Assembly: GCA_949126835.1 (NCBI GenBank)
Contig: CASBPS010000080.1
Coordinates: 79,501-143,500, forward strand
Reading direction: 5' to 3'
From: Anisus vortex
Taxonomy: Eukaryota > Mollusca > Gastropoda > Planorbidae
Length of the DNA: 64,000 bases
In this document: positions 26,901-37,163 of the stretch, one piece after another
How the letters are laid out: the number at the start of each line of letters is the position of its first letter
Numbering within the stretch: the first letter of the stretch is position 1
Notes under the pieces: generated by a model
What the model saw: only the letters and a program-made list of their open reading frames with translations
What the model was told of the DNA's origin: nothing
Database searches by the model: none
Translations under genes and position numbers: made by a program

Positions 26901-28249
26901 TAGCTTCTCTTTTGGCCGTAACACAGCAGATTTATGGTTTTCGCTTCTCTTTTGGCCGTAAAACAGCAGATTTGTCGTTTTGGCTCCTTTTCTGGCCGTA
27001 AAACAGCAGATTTCTGGTTTTGTCTTTTTTTCTGGCCGTACAACGACTTGAAAAGAAGATTTGTGGTTTCAGCTTCTCTTTTGGCCGTAACACAGCAGAT
27101 TTGTGGTTTTGGCTCTCTCCACAAACCGTACAACGACTTGAATAGCAGATTTCTAGTTTTGGCTTCTTTTCTGGCCGTACAAGGACTTAAAAAGCAGATT
27201 TGTTGTTTTGGCTTCTCCGCAAACCGTACAACGACTTGACTAGCAGATTTGTGGTAATGGTGCTTCTGTTCTGGCCGTACAACGACTTTAATAGCAGATT
27301 TGTGGTTTTGGCTTCTCTTTTCGCCGTAATACAGCAGATTTGTGGTTTTGGCTACTCTACTAGCCGTACAAAAGCAGATTTGTGGTTTTGGCTTCTCCAG
27401 AAACCGTACAACGACTTGAAAAGCAGATTTCTGGTTTTGGCTCCTTTTCTGGCCGTACAAAAACAGATTTGTGGTTTTGACTTTTCCAAAATCCGTACAA
27501 CGACTTGAATAGCAGATTTCTTGTTTTGGCTTCTTTTCTGGCCGTACAACGACTTGACAAGAAGTTTTGTGGTTTTAGCTTCTCTTTTGGCCGTAACACA
27601 GCAGATTTATGGTTTTGGCTCTCTCCACAAACCGTACAACGACTTGAATAGCAGATTTCTAGTTTTGGCTTTTTTTCTGGCCGTACAAGGACTTAAAAAG
27701 CAGATTTGTTGTTTTCGCTTCTCAACAAACCGTACAACGATCTGACTAGCAGATTTGTGGTAATGGTGCTTCTGTTCTGGCCGCTCAACGACTTGAATAG
27801 CAGATTTGTGGTTTTGGCTTCTCTTTTCGCCGTAATACAGCAGATTTGTGGTTTTGGCTTCTCTACTGGCCGTACCAAAGCAGATTTGTGGTTTTGGCGT
27901 TTCCACAGTCCGTACAACGACTTGAATAGCAGATTTCTTGTTTTGGCTCCTTTTCTGGCCGTACAACGACTTGAAAAGAAGATTTGTGGTTTTAGCTTCT
28001 CTTTTGGCCGTAACACAGCAGATTTATGGTTTTGGCTTCTCTTTTGGCCGTAAAACAGCAGATTTGTTGTTTTGGCTCCTTTTCTGGCCGTAAAACAGCA
28101 GATTTCTGGTTTTAGCTTTTTTTCTGGCCGTACAACGACTTGAAAAGAAGATTTGTGGTTTCAGCTTCTCTTTTGGCCGTAACACAGCAGATTTGTGGTT
28201 TTGGCTCTCTCCACAAACCGTACAACGACTTGAATAGCAGATTTCTAGT
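23194..28249 (+). repeat. Composite block M2 (copy of M1 with a 585-bp deletion)
   Basis: From 23.2 to about 24.87 kb the offset to M1 is 10,119; from there it is 9,534 and then 9,532. The 585-bp step falls near 24,875, where a CCGTTTAACGAC monomer is joined to GCAGATTTCTTG, skipping the equivalent of about 14,755-15,340. The offset returns to 9,534 after about 18,160, because M1 has lost 2 bp there (CAAGAACAAAAAGC for CAAGGACTTAAAAAGC). The right part overlaps the start of the copy of the left window edge. Confidence 0.84.
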
Positions 28250-30520
28250 TTTGGCTTCTTTTCTGGCCGTACAAGGACTTTAAAAGCAGATTTGTTGTTT
28301 TGGCTTCTCCGCAAACCGTACAACGACTTGACTAGCAGATTTGTGGTAATGGTGCTTCTGTTCTGGCCGTACAACGACTTGAATAGCAGATTTGTGGTTT
28401 TGGCTTCTCTTTTCGCCGTAATACAGCAGATTTGTGGTTTTGGCTTCTCTACTAGCCGTACAAAAGCAGATTTGTGGTTTTGGCTTCTCCAGAAACCGTA
28501 CAACGACTTGAAAAGCAGATTTCTGGTTTTGGCTCCTTTTCTGGCCGTACAAAAGCAGATTTGTGGTTTTGGCTTTTCCACAATTCGTACAACGACTTGA
28601 ATAGCAGATTTCTTCTTTTGGCTTCTTTTCTGGCCGTACAACGACTTGACAAGAAGATTTGTGGTTTTAGCTTCTCTTTTGGCCGTAACACAGCAGATTT
28701 ATGGTTTTGGCTCTCTCCACAAACCGTACAACGACTTGAATAGCAGATTTCTAGTTTTGGCTTTTTTTCTGGCTGTACAAGGACTTAAAAAGCAGATTTG
28801 TTGTTTTGGCTTCTCAACAAACCGTACAACGATCTGACTAGCAGATTTGTGGTAATGGTGCTTCTGTTCTGGCCGTTCAACGACTTGAATAGCAGATTTG
28901 TGGTTTTGGCTTCTCTTTTCGCCGTAATACAGCAGATTTGTGGTTTTGGCTTCTCTACTGGCCGTACAAAAGCAGATTTGTGGTTTTGGCGTTTCCACAG
29001 TCCGTACAACGACTTGAAAAGAAGATTTGTGGTTTTAGCTTCTCTTTTGGCCGTAACACAGCAGATTTATGGTTTTGGCTTCTCTTTTGGCCGTAAAACA
29101 GCAGATTTGTTGTTTTGGCTCCTTTTCTGGCCGTAAAACAGCAGATTTCTGGTTTTAGCTTTTTTTCTGGCCGTACAACGACTTGAAAAGAAGATTTGTG
29201 GTTTCAGCTTCTCTTTTGGCCGTAACACAGCAGATTTGTGGTTTTGGCTCTCTCCACAAACCGTACAACGACTTGAATAGCAGATTTCTAGTTTTGGCTT
29301 CTTTTCTGGCCGTACAAGGACTTTAAAAGCAGATTTGTTGTTTTGGCTTCTCCGCAAACCGTACAACGACTTGACTAGCAGATTTGTGGTAATGGTGCTT
29401 CTGTTCTGGCCGTACAACGACTTGAATAGCAGATTTGTGGTTTTGGCTTCTCTTTTCGCCGTAATACAGCAGATTTGTGGTTTTGGCTTCTCTACTAGCC
29501 GTACAAAAGCAGATTTGTGGTTTTGGCTTCTCCAGAAACCGTACAACGACTTGAAAAGCAGATTTCTGGTTTTGGCTCCTTTTCTGGCCGTACAAAAGCA
29601 GATTTGTGGTTTTGGCTTTTCCACAATCCGTACAACGACTTGAAAAGCAGATTTCTTCTTTTGGCTTCTTTTCTGGCCGTACAACGACTTGACAAGAAGA
29701 TTTGTGGTTTTAGCTTCTCTTTTGGCCGTAACACAGCAGATTTATGGTTTTGGCTCTCTCCACAAACCGTACAACGACTTGAATAGCAGATTTCTAGTTT
29801 TGGCTTTTTTTCTGGCTGTACAAGGACTTAAAAAGCAGATTTGTTGTTTTGGCTTCTCAACAAACCGTACAACGATCTGACTAGCAGATTTGTGGTAATG
29901 GTGCTTCTGTTCTGGCCGTACAACGACTTGAATAGCAGATTTGTGGTTTTGGCTTCTCTTTTCGCCGTAATACAGCAGATTTGTGGTTTTGGCTTTTCTA
30001 TTGGCCGTACAAAAGCAGATTTGTGGTTTTGGCTTCTCCAGAAACCGTACAACGACTTGAAAAGCAGATTTCTGGTTTTGGTTCCTTTTCTGGCCGTACA
30101 AAAACAGATTTATGGTTTTGGCTCTCTCCACAAACCGTACAACGACTTGAATAGCAGATTTCTAGTTTTGGCTTCTTTTCTGGCCGTACAAGGACTTAAA
30201 AAACAGATTTGTTGTTTTGGCTTCTCCACAAACCGTACAACGACTTGACTAGCAGATTTGTGGTAATGGTGCTTCTGTTCTGGCCGTACAACGACTTTAA
30301 TAGCAGATTTGTGGTTTTAGCTTCTCTTTTGGCCGTAACACAGCAGATTTATGGTTTTCGCTTCTCTTTTGGCCGTAAAACAGCAGATTTGTCGTTTTGG
30401 CTCCTTTTCTGGCCGTAAAACAGCAGATTTCTGGTTTTGTCTTTTTTTCTGGCCGTACAACGACTTGAAAAGAAGATTTGTGGTTTCAGCTTCTCTTTTG
30501 GCCGTAACACAGCAGATTTG
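27872..30520 (+). repeat. Copy of the left window edge (offset 27,871)
   Basis: Positions 1 to about 2,650 recur here with a constant offset of 27,871, including the internal 1,043-bp duplication. Visible differences are single bases, such as GTACCAAAG here against GTACAAAAG at position 1, ACAATTCGTAC near 28,583 against ACAATCCATAC near 711, and TTTGTTGTTTTGG near 30,205 against TTTGATGTTTTGG near 2,336. The match reaches base 1 of the window, so the true left end of the source lies outside. Confidence 0.86.
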
Positions 30521-33011
30521 TGGTTTTGGCTACTCTACTAGCCGTACAAAAGCAGATTTGTGGTTTTGGCTTCTCCAGAAACCGTACAACGACTTGAAAA
30601 GCAGATTTCTGGTTTTGGCTCCTTTTCTGGCCGTACAAAAGCAGATTTGTGGTTTTGACTTTTCCAAAATCCGTACAACGACTTGAATAGCAGATTTCTT
30701 GTTTTGGCTTCTTTTCTGGCCGTACAACGACTTGACAAGAAGATTTGTGGTTTTAGCTTCTCTTTTGGCCGTAACACAGCAGATTTATGGTTTTGGCTCT
30801 CTCCACAAACCGTACAACGACTTGAATAGCAGATTTCTAGTTTTGGCTTTTTTTCTGGCCGTACAAGGACTTAAAAAGCAGATTTGTTGTTTTGGCTTCT
30901 CAACAAACCGTACAACGATCTGACTAGCAGATTTGTGGTAATGGTGCTTCTGTTCTGGCCGTTCAACGACTTGAATAGCAGATTTGTGGTTTTGGCTTCT
31001 CTTTTCGCCGTAATACAGCAGATTTGTGGTTTTGGCTTCTCTACTGGCCGTACAAAAGCAGATTTGTGGTTTTGGCGTTTCCACAGTCCGTACAACGACT
31101 TGAATAGCAGATTTCTTGTTTTGGCTCCTTTTCTGGCCGTACAACGACTTGAAAAGAAGATTTGTGGTTTTAGCTTCTCTTTTGGCCGTAACACAGCAGA
31201 TTTATGGTTTTGGCTTCTCTTTTGGCCGTAAAACAGCAGATTTGTTGTTTTGGCTCCTTTTCTGGCCGTAAAACAGCAGATTTCTGGTTTTAGCTTTTTT
31301 TCTGGCCGTACAACGACTTGAAAAGAAGATTTGTGGTTTCAGCTTCTCTTTTGGCCGTAACACAGCAGATTTGTGGTTTTGGCTCTCTCCACAAACCGTA
31401 CAACGACTTGAATAGCAGATTTCTAGTTTTGGCTTCTTTTCTGGCCGTACAAGGACTTTAAAAGCAGATTTGTTGTTATGGCTTCTCCGCAAACCGTACA
31501 ACGACTTGACTAGCAGATTTGTGGTAATGGTGCTTCTGTTCTGGCCGTACAACGACTTGAATAGCAGATTTGTGGTTTTGGCTTCTCTTTTCGCCGTAAT
31601 ACAGCAGATTTGTGGTTTTGGCTTCTCTACTAGCCGTACAAAAGCAGATTTGTGGTTTTGGCTTCTCCAGAAACCGTACAACGACTTGAAAAGCAGATTT
31701 CTGGTTTTGGCTCCTTTTCTGGCCGTACAAAAGCAGATTTGTGGTTTTGGCTTTTCCACAATCCGTACAACGACTTGAATAGCAGATTTCTTCTTTTGGC
31801 TTCTTTTCTGGCCGTACAACGACTTGACAAGAAGATTTGTGGTTTTAGCTTCTCTTTTGGCCGTAACACAGCAGATTTATGGTTTTGGCTCTCTCCACAA
31901 ACCGTACAACGACTTGAATAGCAGATTTCTAGTTTTGGCTTTTTTTCTGGCTGTACAAGGACTTAAAAAGCAGATTTGTTGTTTTGGCTTCTCAACAAAC
32001 CGTACAACGATCTGACTAGCAGATTTGTGGTAATGGTGCTTCTGTTCTGGCCGTACAACGACTTGAATAGCAGATTTGTGGTTTTGGCTTCTCTTTTCGC
32101 CGTAATACAGCAGATTTGTGGTTTTGGCTTTTCTATTGGCCGTACAAAAGCAGATTTGTGGTTTTGGCTTCTCCAGAAACCGTACAACGACTTGAAAAGC
32201 AGATTTCTGGTTTTGGTTCCTTTTCTGGCCGTACAAAAACAGATTTATGGTTTTGGCTCTCTCCACAAACCGTACAACGACTTGAATAGCAGATTTCTAG
32301 TTTTGGCTTCTTTTCTGGCCGTACAAGGACTTAAAAAACAGATTTGTTGTTTTGGCTTCTCCACAAACCGTACAACGACTTGACTAGCAGATTTGTGGTA
32401 ATGGTGCTTCTGTTCTGGCCGTACAACGACTTGAATAGCAGATTTGTTGTTTTGGCTTCTCTTTTCGCCGTAATACAGCAGATTTGTGGTTTTGGCTTCT
32501 CTACTGGCCGTACAAAACAGATTTGTGGTTTTGGCTTCTCCAGAAACCGTACAACGACTTGAAAAGCAGATTTCTGGTTTTGGCTCCTATTCTGGCCGTA
32601 CAAAAGCAGATTTGTGGTTTTGGCTTTTCCACAATCCGTACAACGACTTGAATAGCAGATTTCTTGTTTTGGCTTCTTTTCTGGCCGTACAACGACTTGA
32701 CAAGAAGATTTGTGGTTTTAGCTTCTCTTTTGGCCGTAACACAGCAGATTTATGGTTTTGGCTTCTCTTTTGGCCGTAAAACAGCAGATTTGTGGTTTTG
32801 GCTCCTTTTTTGGCCGTAAAACAGCAGATTTCTGGTTTTGGCTTTTTTTCTGGCCGTACAACGACTTGAAAAGAAGATTTGTGGTTTCAGCTTCTCTTTT
32901 GGCCGTAACACAGCAGATTTGTGGTTTTGGCTCTCTCCACAAACCGTACAACGACTTGAATAGCAGATTTCTAGTTTTGGCTTCTTTTCTGGCCGTACAA
33001 GGACTTAAAAA
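30520..33011 (+). repeat. Continuation of the left-edge copy after a 239-bp deletion
   Basis: From about 30,520 the offset to the left edge falls to 27,632, a loss of 239 bp relative to about 2,650-2,890. Module starts are 30203, 30878, 31464, 31970, 32338 and 33012, giving 675, 586, 506, 368 and 674 bp. A 39-bp monomer near 32,515 (CCGTACAAAACAG, one G lost) and TTTGTTATGGCTTC near 31,472 are private to this copy. Confidence 0.8.
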
Positions 33012-34941
33012 GCAGATTTGTTGTTTTGGCTTCTCCGCAAACCGTACAACGACTTGACTAGCAGATTTGTGGTAATGGTGCTTCTGTTCTGGCCGTACAA
33101 CGACTTGAATAGCAGATTTGTGGTTTTGGCTTCTCTTTTCGCCGTAATACAGCAGATTTGTGGTTTTGGCTTCTCTACTAGCCGTACAAAAGCAGATTTG
33201 TGGTTTTGGCTTCTCCAGAAACCGTACAACGACTTGAAAAGCAGATTTCTGGATTTTGGCTCCTTTTCTGGCCGTACAAAAGCAGATTTGTGGTTTTGGC
33301 TTTTCCACAATCCGTACAACGACTTGAATAGCAGATTTCTAGTTTTGGCTTCTTTTCTGGCCGTACAAGGACTTAAAAAGCAGATTTGTGGTTTTGGCTT
33401 CTCCACAAACCGTACAACGACTTGACTAGCAGATTTGTGGTAATGGTGCTTTTGTTCTGGCCGTACAACGACTTGAATAGCAGATTTGTGGTTTTGGCTT
33501 CTCTTTTCGCCGTAATACAGCAGATTTGTGGTTTTGGCTTCTCTAATGGCCGTACAAAAGCAGATTTGTGGTTTTGGCTTCTCCAAAAACCGTACAACGA
33601 CTTGACTAGCAGATTTGTGGTAATGGTGCTTCTGTTCTGGCCGTACAACGACTTGAATAGCAGATTTGTGGTTTTGGCTTCTCTTTTCGCCGTAATACAG
33701 CAGATTTGTGGTTTTGGCTTCTCTACTGGCCGTACAAAAGCAGATTTGTGGTTTTGGCTTCTCCAGAAACCGTACAACGACTTGAATAGCAGATTTCTTC
33801 TTTTGGCTTCTTTTCTGGCCGTACAACGACTTGACAAGAAGATTTGTGGTTTTAGCTTCTCTTTTGGCCGTAACACAGCAGATTTATGGTTTTGGCTCTC
33901 TCCACAAACCGTACAACGACTTGAATAGCAGATTTCTAGTTTTGGCTTTTTTTCTGGCTGTACAAGGACTTAAAAAGCAGATTTGTTGTTTTGGCTTCTC
34001 AACAAACCGTACAACGATCTGACTAGCAGATTTGTGGTAATGGTGCTTCTGTTCTGGCCGTACAACGACTTGAATAGCAGATTTGTGGTTTTGGCTTCTC
34101 TTTTCGCCGTAATACAGCAGATTTGTGGTTTTGGCTTTTCTATTGGCCGTACAAAAGCAGATTTGTGGTTTTGGCTTCTCCAGAAACCGTACAACGACTT
34201 GAAAAGCAGATTTCTGGATTTTGGCTTCTTTTCTGGCCGTACAAAAGCAGATTTGTGGTTTTGGCTTTTCCACAATCCGTACAACGACTTGAATAGCAGA
34301 TTTCTAGTTTTGGCTTCTTTTCTGGCCGTACAAGGACTTAAAAAGCAGATTTGTGGTTTTGGCTTCTCCACAAACCGTACAACGACTTGACTAGCAGATT
34401 TGTGGTAATGGTGCTTTTGTTCTGGCCGTACAACGACTTGAATAGCAGATTTGTGGTTTTGGCTTCTCTTTTCGCCGTAATACAGCAGATTTGTGGTTTT
34501 GGCTTCTCTAATGGCCGTACAAAAGCAGATTTGTGGTTTTGGCTTCTCCAAAAACCGTACAACGACTTGACTAGCAGATTTGTGGTAATGGTGCTTCTGT
34601 TCTGGCCGTACAACGACTTGAATAGCAGATTTGTGGTTTTGGCTTCTCTTTTCGCCGTAATACAGCAGATTTGTGGTTTTGGCTTCTCTACTGGCCGTAC
34701 AAAAGCAGATTTGTGGTTTTGGCTTCTCCAGAAACCGTACAACGACTTGAATAGCAGATTTCTTCTTTTGGCTTCTTTTCTGGCCGTACAACGACTTGAC
34801 AAGAAGATTTGTGGTTTTAGCTTCTCTTTTGGCCGTAACACAGCAGATTTATGGTTTTGGCTCTCTCCACAAACCGTACAACGACTTGAATAGCAGATTT
34901 CTAGTTTTGGCTTTTTTTCTGGCTGTACAAGGACTTAAAAA
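33012..34941 (+). repeat. Tandem duplication with period 965 bp
   Basis: Two copies, 33012-33976 and 33977-34941, each of 368 + 180 + 417 bp. Both contain a one-base insertion, TTTCTGGATTTTGG, making a 41-bp monomer near 33,252 and 34,216. I saw this nowhere else, so it marks the pair as a recent duplication. The same three sub-modules make up part of the 2,007-bp unit at 3.8-11.2 kb. Confidence 0.88.
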
Positions 34942-35309
34942 GCAGATTTGTTGTTTTGGCTTCTCAACATACCGTACAACGATCTGACTAGCAGATTTGT
35001 GGTAATGGTGCTTCTGTTCTGGCCGTACAACGACTTGAATAGCAGATTTGTGGTTTTAGCTTCTCTTTTCGCCGTAATACAGCAGATTTGTGGTTTTGGC
35101 TTTTCTATTGGCCGTACAAAAGCAGATTTGTGGTTTTGGCTTCTCCAGAAACCGTACAACGACTTGAAAAGCAGATTTCTGGTTTTGGTTCCTTTTCTGG
35201 CCGTACAAAAACAGATTTATGGTTTTGGCTCTCCCCACAAACCGTACAACGACTTGAATAGCAGATTTCTAGTTTTGGCTTCTTTTCTGGCCGTACAAGG
35301 ACTTAAAAA
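34942..35309 (+). repeat. 368-bp truncated module linking two arrays
   Basis: A truncated module like those at 1964-2331, 7419-7786 and 31970-32337, joined through CCGTACAAAAACAGATTTATGG. Private changes include CTCAACATACCG near 34,966, GTGGTTTTAGCTTC near 35,052 and CTCCCCACAAACC near 35,230. It links the 965-bp pair to the 1,180-bp array. Confidence 0.8.
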
Positions 35310-36032
35310 ACAGATTTGTTGTTTTGGCTACTCCACAAACCGTACAACGACTTGACTAGCAGATTTGTGGTAATGGTGCTTCTGTTCTGGCCGTACAACG
35401 ACTTGAATAGCAGATTTGTTGTTTTGGCTTCTCTTTTCGCCGTAATACAGCAGATTTGTGGTTTTGGCTTCTCTACTGGCCGTACAAAAGCAGATTTGTG
35501 GTTTTGGCTTCTCCAGAAACCGTACAACGACTTGAAAAGCAGATTTCTGGTTTTGGCTCCTATTCTGGCCGTACAAAAGCAGATTTGTGGTTTTGGCTTT
35601 TCCACAATCCGTACAACGACTTGAATAGCAGATTTCTTGTTTTGGCTTCTTTTCTGGCCGTACAACGACTTGACAAGAAGATTTGTGGTTTTAGCTTCTC
35701 TTTTGGCCGTAACACAGCAGATTTATGGTTTTGGCTTCTCTTTTGGCCGTAAAACAGCAGATTTGTGGTTTTGGCTCCTTTTCTGGCCGTAAAACAGCAG
35801 ATTTCTGGTTTTGGCTTTTTTTTGGCCGTACAACGACTTGAAAAGAAGATTTGTGGTTTCAGCTTCTCTTTTGGCCGTAACACAGCAGATGTGTGGTTTT
35901 GGCTCTCTCCACAAACCGTACAACGACTTGAATAGAAGATTTCTAGTTTTGGCTTCTTTTCTGGCCGTACAAGGACTTAAAAAGCAGATTTGTTATTTTG
36001 GCTACTCCACAAACCGTACAACGACTTGACTA

Positions 36033-36083
36033 GCAGATTTGTGGTAATGGTGCTTCTGTTCTGGCCGTACAACGACTTGAATA
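36033..36083 (+). repeat. Reference 51-bp marker monomer (TGGTAATGGTGC type)
   Basis: The most distinctive monomer in the array. Its core reads GTGGTAATGGTGCTTCTG instead of the usual GTTTTGGCTTCTC, and it carries the 9-bp cassette. It normally follows a long monomer ending GACTA and, in most modules, precedes a 40-bp monomer containing TTTTCGCCGTAATACA. It normally appears once per module, so it is the best landmark for counting modules. Derivatives with fewer bases occur, for example near 11820-11870. Confidence 0.93.
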
Positions 36084-36163
36084 GCAGATTTGTGGTTTTC
36101 GCTTCTCTTTTCGCCGTAATACAGCAGATTTGTGGTTCTGGCTTCTCTACTAGCCGTACAAAA

Positions 36164-36212
36164 GCAGATTTGTGGTTTTGGCTTCTCCAGAAACCGTACA
36201 ACGACTTGAAAA
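36164..36212 (+). repeat. Reference long monomer (49 bp) with 9-bp cassette
   Basis: Example of the long class. It aligns to the short monomer through CCGTACAA and then carries an extra CGACTTGAA before the terminal AA. The cassette adds a second CpG to the one in CCGTA. The last two bases vary in a position-specific way (AA, TA, or TGACTA/GACAA variants) and identify the monomer's slot in the higher-order unit. Lengths of 48-50 bp come from the T-run and a CTCTCC insertion in the core. Confidence 0.95.
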
Positions 36213-36252
36213 GCAGATTTCTGGTTTTGGCTCCTTTTCTGGCCGTACAAAA
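36213..36252 (+). repeat. Reference short monomer (40 bp)
   Basis: Example of the short class: GCAGATTT, the T/G-rich core, GGCCGTACAA and a final AA, with no 9-bp cassette. Short monomers end CCGTACAAAA, CCGTAACACA, CCGTAAAACA or CCGTAATACA, and each ending occupies fixed positions in the higher-order unit. Length is tightly 40 bp; the few exceptions are 39 bp (ending near 3424 and near 32515), 41 bp (near 33252 and 34216) and 42 bp (16110-16151). Confidence 0.95.
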
Positions 36253-36489
36253 GCAGATTTGTGGTTTTGGCTTTTCCACAATCCGTACAACGACTTGAAT
36301 AGCAGATTTCTTGTTTTGGCTTCTTTTCTGGCCGTACAACGACTTGACAAGAAGATTTGTGGTTTTAGCTTCTCTTTTGGCCGTAACACAGCAGATTTAT
36401 GGTTTTGGCTCTCTCCACAAACCGTACAACGACTTGAATAGCAGATTTCTAGTTTTGGCTTCTTTTCTGGCCGTACAAGGACTTAAAAA

Positions 36490-37163
36490 GCAGATTTGTT
36501 GTTTTGGCTTCTCAACAAACCGTACAACGATATGACTAGCAGATTTGTGGTAATGGTGCTTCTGTTCTGGCCGTACAACGACTTGAATAGCAGATTTGTG
36601 GTTTTGGCTTCTCTTTTCGCCGTAATACAGCAGATTTGTGGTTTTGGCTTCTCTACTGGCCGTACAAAAGCAGATTTGTGGTTTTGGCTTCTCCAGAAAC
36701 CGTACAACGACTTGAAAAGCAGATTTCTGGTTTTGGCTCCTTTTCTGGCCGTACAAAAGCAGATTTGAGGTTTTGGCTTTTCCACAATCCGTACAACGAC
36801 TTGAATAGCAGATTTCTTGTTTTGGCTCCTTTTCTGGCCGTACAACGACTTGAAAAGAAGATTTCTAGTTTTAGCTTCTCTTTTGGCCGTAACACAGCAG
36901 ATTTATGGTTTTGGCTTCTCTTTTGGCCGTAAAACAGCAGATTTGTGGTTTTGGCTCCTTTTCTGGCCGTAAAACAGCAGATTTCTGGTTTTGGCTTTTT
37001 TTTGGCCGTACAACGACTTGAAAAGAAGATTTGTGGTTTCAGCTTCTCTTTTGGCCGTAACACAGCAGATTTGTGGTTTTGGCTCTCTCCACAAACCGTA
37101 CAACGACTTGAATAGAAGATTTCTAGTTTTGGCTTCTTTTCTGGCCGTACAAGGACTTAAAAA
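36490..37163 (+). repeat. Reference 674-bp higher-order module (15 monomers)
   Basis: Monomer lengths in order are 49, 51, 40, 40, 49, 40, 49, 49, 40, 40, 40, 48, 40, 50 and 49, total 674. It equals the 506-bp module with four extra monomers after the ninth. In this array the one-base length variation (674 or 675) comes from the poly-T core of the twelfth monomer, GGC-T8-GGCC versus GGC-T7-CT-GGCC. The same 674-675 bp form occurs across the window, for example at 6455 minus 675 (5780-6454), 13113-13786 and 42200-42874. Confidence 0.92.
36897..37064 (+). repeat. Four-monomer insertion that distinguishes the long module (168-169 bp)
   Basis: Four monomers (40, 40, 48 and 40 bp) sit between slot 9 and slot 10 of the 506-bp module. 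They start at 36897, 36937, 36977 and 37025. The last begins GAAGATTT and has the diagnostic GTGGTTTCAGCTTC core. Presence or absence of this block explains 506 versus 674-675 bp and also the longer third copy (2,338 instead of 2,169 bp) of the array at 40.7-48.4 kb. It probably arose by duplication inside the module, since its monomers resemble neighbouring slots. Confidence 0.88.

Larger units (their letters stand above)
35984..36489 (+). repeat. Reference 506-bp higher-order module (11 monomers)
   Basis: Parsed base by base. Monomer lengths in order are 49, 51, 40, 40, 49, 40, 49, 49, 40, 50 and 49, which sum to 506. Starts are 35984, 36033, 36084, 36124, 36164, 36213, 36253, 36302, 36351, 36391 and 36441. 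The first monomer carries a CTACTCCACAAACC core, the second is the TGGTAATGG marker, and the last ends CAAGGACTTAAAAA. The same order and spacing recur across the window, for example at 415-920, 13787-14292 and 37164-37669. I take this as the basic higher-order unit. Confidence 0.93.

Noticed and set aside
33005..33826. Longest open frame (273 codons, minus strand), one of many open frames in every frame
   Set aside because: It is read across ordinary monomers, begins and ends at slot-specific stop positions, and its pieces appear in the other frames of neighbouring copies. No frame is preserved across 506-bp or 1,180-bp steps (both not multiples of three). No start context, domain or codon signal supports a gene.
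36084..36123. TTCGCCGTAATACAG resembling the start of a CENP-B box
   Set aside because: It fits TTCGnnnnAnn but lacks the CGGG half that the box needs, having ACAG instead. No other part of the monomer fits better.
36977..37024. Poly-T run (7-9 T) as a terminator or retroposon tail
   Set aside because: The run is a fixed slot in the module, with length variation of one base between copies, no hairpin before it and no target-site duplication around it.
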